The notes under the pieces are model-generated. The model was not told the origin of the DNA. It did not search any database and saw nothing but the letters and a program-made list of their open reading frames with translations. Shown here piece by piece: positions 1-8,399 of a DNA stretch of 44,068 nt (positions within the stretch are counted from its first letter, which is position 1; the number at the start of each line of letters is the position of its first letter). The stretch is from NCBI RefSeq assembly GCF_001463765.1, contig NZ_BBWK01000075.1:1-44068 (forward strand). Reading direction: 5' to 3'. Source of the stretch: Aureimonas sp. AU4 (GTDB lineage: Bacteria > Pseudomonadota > Alphaproteobacteria > Rhizobiales > Rhizobiaceae). The position numbers were made by a program, and so were the translations under genes.

Positions 1-2778
1 GTGGCGGGCGTCACCGCCGCTGTCGGCGCGCTCTGGTACATGACAAAGGGCCCCGAAGCCCGGTCGGCCGAGGAGAGCGTCAAGTCATTCGAGGGGGCGC
101 TCAAGCGCCTCGAAGCGGGATGGAAGGGCGCCGGTAACGCCGCCCGCGAGCACTACGAGCGAGCGCAGGGCCTTGCCGCCGGCAACCCGTCCGCTGCCCT
201 TCTCGATACGCAGGCCCGTGCCCGCGAGTTGCGCCAGGACTATCAGGCCGCCGTCCGCGACCTGAACAGCGCTCCAGGACTAACCGAGAACATCCTACGG
301 GCCCGCTCGGGCGGTATGTCCGACGCTCATCGCGAGATCCGGGATCTCTACACGGATCTGCGTAAGGGGCGGATCACGGCGAAGGAGTTCGCCGCTGAGA
401 TGCTGCGCATTCGGCTCGATCCCGCATCGCCGACCTTCGCAGCGCAATTCGCCGATCAGATTCGCATCGCCAGCGAGCGCGCCCAGGACCTCGAGCGGCA
501 GATCAATGCTGTGGCGGACGCTGCGGCGAAGCTCGGCGGCAAGGGCGGCAGGGTCACGTCCAACCCGAACGAGGCGAACCCCTTCGATCTGCGCGACCGC
601 TTCGGCGGCGTCACCGGAACGCTAGGCAAGCTCGATCCCGCAGCAATGGACGGCTTCCGCGATCAGCTGCGCGGTCAGCGCGAGGGCCTCGAGGCCTACA
701 CGGATGCGGCGAAGGCCGCGCAGAACGCACTCAGGAACTTCGACCTGTCGCCGGTCGAGCGGCAGCTCGCCGACACCGCACAGACGTATGACCAGCGGAT
801 TGCCGCCTACAAGCGCGCCACGACCGATACGATCGGTCTTGCCGCCCTGCAGGCAGAGAAGGAAGCTGCGCTCGCCTTGATCTCGAAGGAGGCGACCCGC
901 AGTGAGGAGACGCGCCGCGCCGGCTATGCGCTCGACCTGAAGGCGGTCGGTGACATCACCGCAGCGCAGAAGGCGGCCACCGCCGGTCAGCGTGCGTTCA
1001 ACGACGCAATCGGCCAGGGCTATGATCAGTCCTATGCCGCCGCACGATCTGCCGAGGCAAGCGCGCTGACGATGGCGCAGGCGCGCCAGCAGGCGAGCCA
1101 GGCCGCGACCGAACAGGCACGCGCGACGCAGCGCCAGATCGAGCAGGCGCAATTCGAGTACGACGTGGTCGGCAAGTCGGTCGGCGAGGTCGCGCGCCTA
1201 CGCGCCGAGTTCGAGCTGCTCGCCCAAGCGAAGGATGCGGCGCGCGCAGCGGGCTTCGATGACGCGACGGTCACGCTCACCGACAGCATGCGCCAGCAGG
1301 CCGAGCAGATCGGGCGCCTGACCGAGGCGACGCAGCGCCTGAACTTCGAGCGCGACCTGCTCTTTGACCGTCAGCAGGCAACGCGATCGCCGGAAGATCA
1401 GCGGATCGCCGATCAGCTTCGATCGATCGGCGTCGAGTTCGAGAGCGCACAAGGTAAGGCGGATGCGGCGCAGCTGCGGCTGAACAACCGCCTGCACGAG
1501 GCGAACGATCGCCTCTACGACATGCGCGATGCCGGTAAAAAGGCGTTCGGCGACCTGATCTCGTCCATCGGCGAGGGCGAAGGCGCGATCGACTCCATCG
1601 CGAAGGCCTTTGCGGGTCTCGGGCAGCAGTTGGCCAGCGCCGGCTTCGATCGTCTGTTCGGCAACCTGTTCGACGGCAAAAGCGGTGACGCCAAGGGCGG
1701 CGGTCTGGCTGGACTGCTCGGCCAGATCGGCACCACGCCTCCGCGCATTGCGGCGAACACGAACGCAGGCGGCGCGACCGGCTACGTTCCGACGCCGACC
1801 GCTCGCCCGACGGACTTCGGTCAGGCGGCAGCCGCCGTCAGCGGTCAAGTGATGACCTACGCCAAGCGCTTCAACTCCGGCGTCGACACGCGTCTGATGA
1901 CGATCCTTGAGACTGCGGCTCAGCGCTTCCCCGGCTACCGCGTGGAGGCCATCTCGGGCGTCGCCTCCCGGCCCGGGAACAAAGGGTTCCACCCCAAAGG
2001 CATGGCAGCTGACGTCCAAATCTACGACGCCAGCGGGCGGGCCCTGAACAACTACCAGAGCGCGGCCGACTTCCGTGTCTACGAGAAGCTGGCGCAGGTC
2101 GCGAAGGGGGTCCAGCAGGAGCTGTTTCCGGCGCTCGACAAGCTGTTCACGTTCGGCGGCTACTTTCAGGGGCCGAAGGGTAAGTACGGCGCGCTCGACT
2201 CCATGCACTTCGACCTCGGCGGCGCCAACCGCATGCAGGGCGGGTCATGGGCGAACGGCCTGACGGCCAAGCAGCGCGGATACTTCCCCGGCGTCGAGTC
2301 GGTCGGCATGGGCCTGGGCAGCAAGTCGCAGGACCAGCGCCTGATTGCCGGCGGCGTCAGCCAGGGCATGATGGACTATTCCCGTCGCGCCGGACCGGAA
2401 GGCTACGGCGGCGGACGCTTCGACGACGCGGGCGCCGGCAGCCTGCCGCAGATGACACGCGGTCAGGCCGGCTTTGGCGCGCTGACCGGCCTGCTCGGCA
2501 TCGCGGGCGCCGGCTACCAGTCCGGCAACGTCTTCTCGGGCGGCCTGTCCGGTCTCATGGGTGGTGCCGAGCTCGCCTCGCAGTTCGGCGGTGCGCTCGG
2601 CCTTGGATCGGCCGCCGGTCCGATCGGCATGGGCGTCGGCGCCGCCGTCGGCATCATCTCGTCCCCTCTCGGCAAACGCGGCCCCGCGACACGTGCGGAC
2701 ATGCGCCGTCGCTTTGCCGCGTACCAGGCACAGAAAGGAAACGGTCGTGACAGCGATCAATGCGTTCTTGCGGCGTGA
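1..2778 (+). CDS. Phage tail tape-measure protein with M15-type peptidase-like domain, 5' end cut by window
   Basis: Spans the tail lumen during virion assembly and fixes tail length. The first 560 or so residues are Ala/Gln/Arg/Glu-rich helical coiled coil, and the C-terminus (about 800-905) is Gly/Ala-rich and hydrophobic, both usual in tape-measure proteins. Between about 620 and 740 lies a compact domain with the pattern HxxGxAxD (H664, G667, A669, D671) and a later MHFD (H736, D738), which matches the zinc-binding plan of M15/VanY D,D-peptidases. It could cut peptidoglycan during DNA injection. The frame is open from base 1, so the true start is probably upstream. The 3' end overlaps the next gene by 32 bp. 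Tape-measure identity is fairly certain; the peptidase role rests on motif only. Confidence 0.8.
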   Translation: MAGVTAAVGALWYMTKGPEARSAEESVKSFEGALKRLEAGWKGAGNAAREHYERAQGLAAGNPSAALLDTQARARELRQDYQAAVRDLNSAPGLTENILRARSGGMSDAHREIRDLYTDLRKGRITAKEFAAEMLRIRLDPASPTFAAQFADQIRIASERAQDLERQINAVADAAAKLGGKGGRVTSNPNEANPFDLRDRFGGVTGTLGKLDPAAMDGFRDQLRGQREGLEAYTDAAKAAQNALRNFDLSPVERQLADTAQTYDQRIAAYKRATTDTIGLAALQAEKEAALALISKEATRSEETRRAGYALDLKAVGDITAAQKAATAGQRAFNDAIGQGYDQSYAAARSAEASALTMAQARQQASQAATEQARATQRQIEQAQFEYDVVGKSVGEVARLRAEFELLAQAKDAARAAGFDDATVTLTDSMRQQAEQIGRLTEATQRLNFERDLLFDRQQATRSPEDQRIADQLRSIGVEFESAQGKADAAQLRLNNRLHEANDRLYDMRDAGKKAFGDLISSIGEGEGAIDSIAKAFAGLGQQLASAGFDRLFGNLFDGKSGDAKGGGLAGLLGQIGTTPPRIAANTNAGGATGYVPTPTARPTDFGQAAAAVSGQVMTYAKRFNSGVDTRLMTILETAAQRFPGYRVEAISGVASRPGNKGFHPKGMAADVQIYDASGRALNNYQSAADFRVYEKLAQVAKGVQQELFPALDKLFTFGGYFQGPKGKYGALDSMHFDLGGANRMQGGSWANGLTAKQRGYFPGVESVGMGLGSKSQDQRLIAGGVSQGMMDYSRRAGPEGYGGGRFDDAGAGSLPQMTRGQAGFGALTGLLGIAGAGYQSGNVFSGGLSGLMGGAELASQFGGALGLGSAAGPIGMGVGAAVGIISSPLGKRGPATRADMRRRFAAYQAQKGNGRDSDQCVLAA

Positions 2779-3529
2779 CCGCGGCGTCCTGATGACCGAT
2801 GGCGCCTTCTACTCCGCGGCCGGCGTGCCGCTCGGGTTCGGCAGCAAGACGGTCTCGATCCCGAACCTGCATATGGCGATCGCCGCGCGTGGCTGTTCGG
2901 CGATCGCGCCGAGCCTGGCGCACCACATGAGCATCGGGTTCCGCGACATCGACGACGTCGCCGGGCGCGGCGAAGAGTTCCTCGGCGGCTGGGCGCTGGG
3001 CGCGGCCGAGTTCCTGGCGAACGCGGGCTTCCCCGACTTCGAGCTGCATATGATGGGTTGGTCGGCGAAGGACGAACGTCCGCGCCACCTCGTCTTCACG
3101 ACCCGGGCCGGCGGCGACTGGAAGGCCGGCGAGCTGACGGAGATCGAGGGCTACGTCCTGTGCCCCTACCTTGAGGACAACGAGGCGTTCGAGGCACTGC
3201 CCAAGCTCGGCCTCTTCGTGTCCGATCCGCAGTTCTGCGAGACCTTCGATCCGAAGATGCACGGCGTCCCAATCATGATGGCGCAGCGCCGGCAGATCGA
3301 CGAGCTGGACGGGCATGAGGAGAACGGGCGCGTCAGCGTCGTCGGTGGCCATGTGGAGGTAACCGAGATCACCGCAGACGGCATCTCGCAGCGCGTTCTG
3401 CATCGTTGGGCCGATCAGGTCGGCGTCGCAATGACCGAGCCGGAAGCATTGTCGCCGAAGGACGTCCTGCGCGCCCGCATCGCGGAGCGCAACCGGCGCG
3501 TAGCCGACGCGCTGAGGACGGCGGCATGA
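2747..3529 (+). CDS. Phage tail-region protein, possible Ntn-hydrolase-like fold
   Basis: 260-residue protein inside the tail gene run. The GTG start at 2747 is chosen because AAAGGAA lies 8-12 bases upstream and the reading frame before it only copies the tape-measure gene. The N-terminal part (LMTDGAFYSAAGVPLGFGSK) resembles proteasome-like Ntn-hydrolase proteins found near phage tail genes, which begin with a 'TDGA' strand followed by a turn and a G-x-K strand. I cannot identify a catalytic residue with confidence. The remainder is mixed alpha/beta with no motif I recognise. It overlaps the tape-measure gene by 32 bp and the next gene by 4 bp (ATGA), so it belongs to the late tail operon. 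Role in the virion unknown. Confidence 0.7.
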   Translation: MTAINAFLRRDRGVLMTDGAFYSAAGVPLGFGSKTVSIPNLHMAIAARGCSAIAPSLAHHMSIGFRDIDDVAGRGEEFLGGWALGAAEFLANAGFPDFELHMMGWSAKDERPRHLVFTTRAGGDWKAGELTEIEGYVLCPYLEDNEAFEALPKLGLFVSDPQFCETFDPKMHGVPIMMAQRRQIDELDGHEENGRVSVVGGHVEVTEITADGISQRVLHRWADQVGVAMTEPEALSPKDVLRARIAERNRRVADALRTAA

Positions 3530-4056
3530 CGTCGGAAGCGGTCAAGCTCGGACATCGGCTCTTGGCCGAGGCGGATGCGGATTGGCAGCGGCATCTCGCA
3601 GCCAAGCCCGAGGACGTCGGCGACCTCGTCGGCTTCTTCGGGCACCTTCGCGAGAGGGCCCACGGGCTGACCGAGACGGCGCGCCGCGAGCGGTTGCCGC
3701 GGTCGCTCGTCAAGGAGGCCTATCGGGCGGCAGCGGAAGCCAACGTGCGGGCGACCGTCACGGAGTGGATGGAGCTGGCCGATCGCGAGCACGACGTCTT
3801 CCAGATGGTGCTCGACAAGTTCATCCCCGCCGCCTCGCACGCCCTGATCTTCCCGAACGAGCCGCCCGCCACGCGCTGGGACGAGCGCATGTACGCGCTT
3901 CTCCACGAGTCCTTCCAGCGCATCGCCCGCGAAGTCGGCCTCGATGCGCCGGACCACGATCCGCCCGTGCGCGATCCCGCGCCGGACGACCCCCCCGCAC
4001 ACCTCAACCGCCGTGCCCGCCGAGCCTGGGCCGCACAGCATGGAAGGGCCGCCTGA
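3526..4056 (+). CDS. Phage tail-operon protein of unknown function
   Basis: 176 residues; not recognised. Start ATG 3526 overlaps the preceding stop (ATGA). The sequence is soluble and helix-rich with many charged residues, has no signal peptide or membrane segment, and ends in a Pro/Asp stretch followed by a basic tail (RRARRAWAAQHGR). A segment 'SHALIFPNEPPATRWDERMYALLHESFQ' is echoed in the next gene ('ASMALVFPEDCPPAVALDPSQYDAMRQLFE'), so the two adjacent proteins probably share a domain and may be diverged paralogues. Position and ATGA coupling place it in the tail operon. Confidence 0.65.
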   Translation: MTSEAVKLGHRLLAEADADWQRHLAAKPEDVGDLVGFFGHLRERAHGLTETARRERLPRSLVKEAYRAAAEANVRATVTEWMELADREHDVFQMVLDKFIPAASHALIFPNEPPATRWDERMYALLHESFQRIAREVGLDAPDHDPPVRDPAPDDPPAHLNRRARRAWAAQHGRAA

Positions 4057-4775
4057 TGACCAGCCGCCAGAAGCCGCAAACCCGCACCGCCAAGACCGCA
4101 CGAGCCGCGCCGAAGCGCGCCGCTCGGGCAAAGACGCTTGCACGACAGAATCCCGCGCCGACGGAGACGCCAGTCGGAGCCGAGGTCCAACCGCTCAACA
4201 CCTACACGGCGACGCTGATCGTCACGGCCGAGCAGTTCGGCCAGGATCTGTTCGAGACGACCAGCGACGAGCTCGTCCGGCTCTGTACGGCGAACCTGAT
4301 CTGGGTCGGCGATCTGATGACGCAGCTGACCTTGTTCCGCGAGCGGGGCAAGCTGATCGAGGCGCATGTCCGCGACAAGCTGCCGGTGCAGTTCACGGCC
4401 GGCAACCGCTTTGCCTGGGCGACGCTCGCCAAGGAACGGTACCGCAAGGGCGTGCAGGACCTGTTCACCCACATCCTTGAGGACTGGCGTGCTGGCATGA
4501 TGCTCGGCCGCCAGATCATCGACGACGCGATCGTGAACACCGTGCCGTTGGCGTCCATGGCGCTCGTCTTCCCGGAGGACTGTCCGCCGGCCGTCGCGCT
4601 CGACCCGTCACAGTACGACGCCATGCGTCAGCTGTTCGAGATCCTGGCGGACATCGCGGGCAAGCCGCGAGGCGAGCGCAGCGGGAGCCACTACCGCTTC
4701 GAGATCGAGCCCGAAGCGAAGCGCCCGCCGCTGTCGCCCGCCAACGACGTCGCGGGCCCGGCAACGCTGCAGTGA
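4056..4775 (+). CDS. Phage tail-operon protein of unknown function, paralogue-like to its upstream neighbour
   Basis: 239 residues. ATG at 4056 overlaps the TGA of the previous gene; a longer frame runs upstream but is only the shadow of that gene. The first 45 residues are Lys/Arg/Ala/Thr-rich and probably disordered. The body (about 48-215) is helical and shares with the upstream protein the local pattern x-A-L-hydrophobic-F-P-E/N-PP followed by a short loop and a Y/M-hydrophobic-F-E helix, suggesting duplication. No catalytic motif seen. The stop overlaps the next start (GTGA), so the five genes are translationally coupled. Function not known. Confidence 0.65.
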   Translation: MTSRQKPQTRTAKTARAAPKRAARAKTLARQNPAPTETPVGAEVQPLNTYTATLIVTAEQFGQDLFETTSDELVRLCTANLIWVGDLMTQLTLFRERGKLIEAHVRDKLPVQFTAGNRFAWATLAKERYRKGVQDLFTHILEDWRAGMMLGRQIIDDAIVNTVPLASMALVFPEDCPPAVALDPSQYDAMRQLFEILADIAGKPRGERSGSHYRFEIEPEAKRPPLSPANDVAGPATLQ

Positions 4776-5398
4776 CGGGCGACGCGTTCTCTCGCGAGAT
4801 CGCGCTCCTCGTCGACGAGTTCGCCAGCCCGAAGGCTCGCTCGAAGATGCTCGCGGACTTTGCCCGCGAGCAGATCGAGGTGACGACGATCGAGAACAGT
4901 CAGGCGCTCGGCCGGCTGATTGCAAAGCCCCGTGTCAGCGTCGACGGGCGTGCCGGTGCGCCGCTCGGCTCGGTGCGGCCGGACGGCAAGATCGTCGCCG
5001 TCTGGAACGTCGAGACGCAGGCCGTGCGCTGGATCCTGCAGGCGCTCGAAGAGGAGTCGCCGCGGCTGTCCGGCGCCTACCAGGACAGCCACACGGTCTT
5101 CGCCGACGGTGCCGAGCTGCGGCTCTCGTCGACCGGCGACATTCCCGACGCCCGTGAGTACGTCATCGCATCGGACCTGCCGTATGCTCGCAAACTGGAT
5201 CCGAAGGACGGGCTGCCGGCGCGCTCGAAGCAGGCGCCGCGCGGCGTCTACGCAGCCGTGGCGGCGGTCGCCTCGACCCGCTTCGACGGCGAGGCAGACA
5301 TCCGCTTCATGTTCCGCGAGGTCCCGCTCGAGAAGGGTGGGTCGAGCCGCAACCCGGCGATCGTGATCCGGCCGAGCGTCCGTGGCGGCGAGGTGTAG
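4772..5398 (+). CDS. Last gene of the tail operon, unknown function
   Basis: 208 residues, GTG start overlapping the previous stop. Not recognised. An N-terminal helical part (1-55) is followed by a beta-rich region with repeated 'V.DG...' and 'ADGAELR' turns, and the C-terminus has 'VVA..ARFDGEADIRFMFREV'-like strands (here AAVASTRFDGEADIRFMFRE). A small structural or tail-tip adaptor protein would fit, but that is inference from position. It ends just before a long hairpin-rich noncoding stretch, and GC content drops after that point, so it is the last gene of the conserved phage block before cargo. Confidence 0.6.
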   Translation: MTGDAFSREIALLVDEFASPKARSKMLADFAREQIEVTTIENSQALGRLIAKPRVSVDGRAGAPLGSVRPDGKIVAVWNVETQAVRWILQALEEESPRLSGAYQDSHTVFADGAELRLSSTGDIPDAREYVIASDLPYARKLDPKDGLPARSKQAPRGVYAAVAAVASTRFDGEADIRFMFREVPLEKGGSSRNPAIVIRPSVRGGEV

Positions 5399-5418
5399 GG
5401 GTATCCCACATCTGCGGA

Positions 5419-5625
5419 GACCCCGAAGGGTCTAACCAGACGTTACCCCCTTCGCCGGCGACGTATGCTCACTTCTGAGCAGACCCTTGAAGGGGGTCGC
5501 GGATCGCTATGCCCTTCGCCGGGGTGGGGTGCAGAATCTGCACCCCCTGGAATGGGGTATGCTGAAAACTCAGCACACTAGGCGAGGTGGTGAAATACCA
5601 CCCCATCGGATGGGGTCACGGATTG
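5419..5625. repeat. Array of seven short hairpins in two related units
   Basis: Stems seen: GACCC/GGGTC (5419-5432); TGCTCA-cttc-TGAGCA (5466-5481); GACCC/GGGTC (5482-5498); GGGGTGCAGA/TCTGCACCCC with a one-base centre (5526-5546); TGCTGA-aaac-TCAGCA (5560-5575); GGTGGT/ACCACC (5586-5602); ACCCCAT-cgg-ATGGGGT (5600-5616). Hairpins two and five are both preceded by GTA and differ by a compensated C-G to G-C pair, which argues that structure is selected. ACCCCCTTC (5445-5453) can also pair with GAAGGGGGT (5489-5497), enclosing hairpin two. Could be a structured RNA, a set of terminators or a DNA recognition region. Confidence 0.65.
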
Positions 5626-5698
5626 TAAGGTCACCGGTGGGCTAGCAAATTGCGACCCCTGCGTCGGTGGGATCTCCTCCGTTTTCAGCATACCCCAT
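5552..5698. repeat. 18-bp perfect inverted repeat enclosing 111 bp
   Basis: ATGGGGTATGCTGAAAAC at 5552-5569 is matched by its exact reverse complement at 5681-5698. The left arm overlaps the TGCTGA hairpin at 5560-5575, so the two structures exclude each other, as in a switch. The interior holds three further hairpin-type elements. The arms could be ends of a very small mobile element, protein-binding sites, or the closing stem of an RNA of about 150 nt. No flanking target duplication was recognised. Confidence 0.65.
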
Positions 5699-5803
5699 CA
5701 ACGCAGATCGTCTGTCAGCCGGTTTGGAATAAAGGCTTCAAGCGAAGCGTTCAGGACGCTCTCTGGTTGTCGACTCACTCGCCCAGATTTCTTTGAGGCG
5801 CTA

Positions 5804-6271
5804 TTGTTGAGAGGCGAATCAGCGTGGCAGCGGAGTATCTGGCTGAAAACCCCCGATCTTTCGGAGCAGTCTTTTATCGGCGCGTTGCTGATCGTCGGAT
5901 CCGCCGTGGGATCCGTGGTTGGCGTTGGCGCACTTATATTCGACGACGTGAAGACGCTTATCGGCCTTGCCGCGGGTTCGGCATGGACTCTCTGCATTTT
6001 CCTTCTCATTGCGAATAGCCGTGAGAGGAACCGCATTTCAGAACTGAAAAAAGACGTTGAGGTACTTAAGACTGAACTTGCGAACGCTAGACGGCAGGCT
6101 GATCATTGGAGTTCGACTGCCGAGAATGTTTCGCAATCAGTTCTGACGGTACTGCAAATGGGTTCAACGGGGGCGGCCAATCCCCCTCCACGACGGCGAC
6201 CGCGGAACCCAGCTCAGGCCGCTGCTATCAACGTCGGCGCGATCGGTGACGACGGAGTAGGTGAAGAATGA
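5804..6271 (+). CDS. Small membrane protein with coiled coil, cargo-module gene
   Basis: 155 residues. TTG start at 5804 has GAGG 7-10 bases upstream; no ATG start is available earlier in the frame. Two hydrophobic segments (about 23-47 and 50-69, the first rich in Gly/Val/Ser) are followed by a charged coiled coil (about 72-100: RERNRISELKKDVEVLKTEL) and a Pro/Arg then Ala/Gly/Asp tail. Not recognised as a named family. Its stop overlaps the ATG of the next gene, so it is co-expressed with the beta-family protein. Base composition is clearly lower in GC than the tail genes. A membrane anchor or effector paired with the next gene is a reasonable inference. Confidence 0.65.
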   Translation: MLRGESAWQRSIWLKTPDLSEQSFIGALLIVGSAVGSVVGVGALIFDDVKTLIGLAAGSAWTLCIFLLIANSRERNRISELKKDVEVLKTELANARRQADHWSSTAENVSQSVLTVLQMGSTGAANPPPRRRPRNPAQAAAINVGAIGDDGVGEE

Positions 6272-7329
6272 ACCTGCAAGGCCCCCAGCTTCTCGATGCG
6301 TTGCGCTACATCCCATCCATCCGGTCACGGCAAGCTGAGCTGCGCGGCTTCTCTGAATTGAGACCGGAAACTAAGGACGCCATTCATCCAATAGTCTCAC
6401 TCGGCAAAAATGGACGGATGGACCAATCAGAGCGCGTTGTAGAGGCAATCGCACAGAGGGTTGGTCAATGCTTCTTGGATTTGAATACGTATCCTGGACA
6501 AGCTTGTTCTGACTGGGAACGGTTGTGCGATCCAGCGAATGCGTACGGCAATTGGCGGGATTTACTGCAACGAGCGAACGGTGTGACACCGGTCGCGTTG
6601 CTACGCGAGGGGGTTCCAGGCCGAGCTTTCGTCCGCCAAGTCATACTCCTTGAGCGCGAATTTGGCGCGGTGGTCATCCGCTCCCGCCAGCCGGCACAGG
6701 ATCTGGCGGCGATGCAAGCTGCTCTTTCGGCTGTAGATGATGTGAACAATCTGCTGATCATTCTCGATCTCGGATACATCCGCGGCGCTGTGGACCCGAA
6801 AGAAACTGAAGCGAGGCGGATCATATCGGCGTTGCGGACGACTGATCCAACAGTTCGGGTCTGTGTCACGTCGTCCAGTTACCCCAAAGCCGTGTCCGTC
6901 TACGGTGAGTTTCAGGGATCACTCGAAATAATTGAGCGGGAACTACACGCACAAATTGGAGGCGATGAAGTCGCGATCTACGGCGATCACGCCTCAATTT
7001 ATCCTGAGCCCTTCGAGCCTGTCATTAGTCGCTTCGTCCCGCGTATTGACTACTGTTTGGAATACACCTGGCTATACCACCGGCGACGCGAGGATGCGGG
7101 CGGGTATGCCGAGTGCGCTCGTCAGATCGTAGCATCTGCGGATTGGGATCCAGCGTTCGCAAATGACGTTTGGGGTGCAGCATTGATCGCGCGAACTGCA
7201 CGTACCGGCGTCGTTGAGCCTGGTTTCGGATCGCCAGCAAATTGGATTGCGGTCCGCGTGAATATGCACATAGAGCGTCAAGCTAATTTAGCCGCGAGCA
7301 TCGCGGAGGGCATTGAGGAATTGTTCTAG
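6268..7329 (+). CDS. Beta family protein (sce7725-like)
   Basis: 353 residues. Resembles the 'Beta protein' family, which begins with a short strand and 'YIPSIRSRQAELRGFSEL' then 'IHPIVSL', and carries central 'LLIILDLGYI' and 'VRVCVTSSSYPKAV' strands; the pattern looks like a TIM-barrel-type layout. Biochemical function of the family is not known to me. Members often sit beside sce7726-type proteins in prophages and islands, and that is what is seen here: a convergent sce7726-like gene overlaps its stop by 4 bp. The start overlaps the preceding stop (ATGA). Codon use is looser and GC lower than the tail operon, consistent with recent acquisition as a moron. Confidence 0.65.
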   Translation: MNLQGPQLLDALRYIPSIRSRQAELRGFSELRPETKDAIHPIVSLGKNGRMDQSERVVEAIAQRVGQCFLDLNTYPGQACSDWERLCDPANAYGNWRDLLQRANGVTPVALLREGVPGRAFVRQVILLEREFGAVVIRSRQPAQDLAAMQAALSAVDDVNNLLIILDLGYIRGAVDPKETEARRIISALRTTDPTVRVCVTSSSYPKAVSVYGEFQGSLEIIERELHAQIGGDEVAIYGDHASIYPEPFEPVISRFVPRIDYCLEYTWLYHRRREDAGGYAECARQIVASADWDPAFANDVWGAALIARTARTGVVEPGFGSPANWIAVRVNMHIERQANLAASIAEGIEELF

Positions 7330-8195
7330 GAAGTCTTACGCCGCAACACCGGCCCACCAGGCGCCCACATGAACTGAGGGTGATCCGATGAGACCTCGTC
7401 GCACGCCTCATCGGTCAAGGTTTGCACCGGACGCTCCGAACCCGTTGCAATGACCAGCGATCGGGGGCGCTTCAGGCGAGGCATTGCCGCTAGGGTGCCA
7501 ATCGTATCGCGAATGCCTATGAACTCTGCATGTCTGCCGCGATAACGTCGTTTGATCGCTGCCCGCGCGGATCCAGCCAGGTCCGTTAGAGGAAGCTTCT
7601 CTGCCGACTCGACGAGCTGCAGACGGGTCGTCCCCTTCTTAACCTTCAAGCCGTTGCACGATAGGAGACTTGCGATCTCAGTAGCAGTCATGAGGGAAAG
7701 GTACGCCTGTTTCGTGAGTTTGAAACACCGAGGCGCCACCTTCTGCTTGATCTCGCCGTTGTCCTCGATCCAAAGTCCAACCCCTGGCGGGATCATGCTG
7801 CCAACCGCTGCCTCGAAGCGTTTGGCACTCACGACCACCAGCTTCTCAAAGTGCCTCCGGAACGTGTCGATCTGGCCAGGGAGGCGTGTCAGGTTATCGG
7901 CTTCTGATTTTACCTCGAAGCCCCACAAGTGGCCGTTCGCGAGAACGACATCAGCCCGACGCGACCAGTCGGCAACTGTCATTTCGGAGATGAGAACCGA
8001 GTCCGCATCAACATGGCAAGCGTCGACCAAACGGTCGATCACGGCCGCTTTGATACGATCCTCTGGCTTCGCCGATTCCTGAGTCACGATAACAGTACCA
8101 AATTCCAATCTCGCGGAACGTAGTGCGTTTTTGCAGCTGCCACTGCCATGTCGGCAAGGTTTCCGCAGTTCGTTCGACGCATTCCGCACGGCCAT
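7326..8195 (-). CDS. sce7726-like protein, probable nuclease-fold
   Basis: Up to 289 residues. The core (about 45-130) has the sce7726 plan: a DRIKAAVIDRL helix, 'LISEMTVADWSRRADVVLANGHLWGFEVKSEADNLTRLPGQ' strands and a helix leading to 'FEKLVVVSAKRF'. E-x..-R-x-D-x(12)-E-x-K (RADVVL, FEVKSE, then Q) is the arrangement of PD-(D/E)XK nucleases, so a DNA/RNA-cleaving or -binding role is likely by analogy. ATG 8195 gives the longest form; the family core starts near GTG 8087, and the first 36 residues look poor. Convergent with, and overlapping by 4 bp, the beta-family gene, a pairing known from other genomes. Candidate defence or exclusion gene; not proven. Confidence 0.65.
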   Translation of the reverse strand: MAVRNASNELRKPCRHGSGSCKNALRSARLEFGTVIVTQESAKPEDRIKAAVIDRLVDACHVDADSVLISEMTVADWSRRADVVLANGHLWGFEVKSEADNLTRLPGQIDTFRRHFEKLVVVSAKRFEAAVGSMIPPGVGLWIEDNGEIKQKVAPRCFKLTKQAYLSLMTATEIASLLSCNGLKVKKGTTRLQLVESAEKLPLTDLAGSARAAIKRRYRGRHAEFIGIRDTIGTLAAMPRLKRPRSLVIATGSERPVQTLTDEACDEVSSDHPQFMWAPGGPVLRRKTS

Positions 8196-8399
8196 GGCAT
8201 CGAAGGCACAGCCGAAAGATGTTCCTGATTTGTTCCAAACGCAAGATCTGACCGCAGTCCCACCTCATGCTCTCCTTGCTCACCTGCGGCATGGAACACT
8301 GCTAGTCCATCGGAAGCGATGAGTCAGGATCAGCCTCATAACGGCTGCTGCGGCGGATACGAGCGAGGTTCATAGCTAAGGAACAGGATGTGAACGCGC

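Larger units (their letters stand above)
5399..5803. other. Noncoding, hairpin-rich interval between tail operon and cargo genes
   Basis: 405 bp with no convincing open frame. At least seven small perfect inverted repeats lie head to tail between 5419 and 5625, and an 18-bp inverted repeat joins 5552-5569 to 5681-5698. Fragments recur inside it: CCCTTCGCCGG at 5448-5458 and 5512-5522, GGGGTC[G/A]CGGAT[C/T]G at 5494-5507 and 5612-5625, and TGGGGT at least three times. From 5700 to 5803 I see nothing except a possible ribosome site (GAGG, 5794-5797) before the TTG at 5804. Confidence 0.7.

Noticed and set aside
5419-5625. Hairpin array as a CRISPR
   Set aside because: Repeats are short, of unequal length and without regular unique spacers; no cas genes are present.
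5399-5803. Hairpin array as a retron or other reverse-transcriptase-linked RNA
   Set aside because: No reverse transcriptase gene is in the window; neighbours are beta and sce7726-like proteins.
8008-8299. Small minus-strand frames with Cys-rich sequence upstream of the sce7726-like gene
   Set aside because: They overlap each other and the sce7726-like frame, with no ribosome site and no family match; at best remnants.
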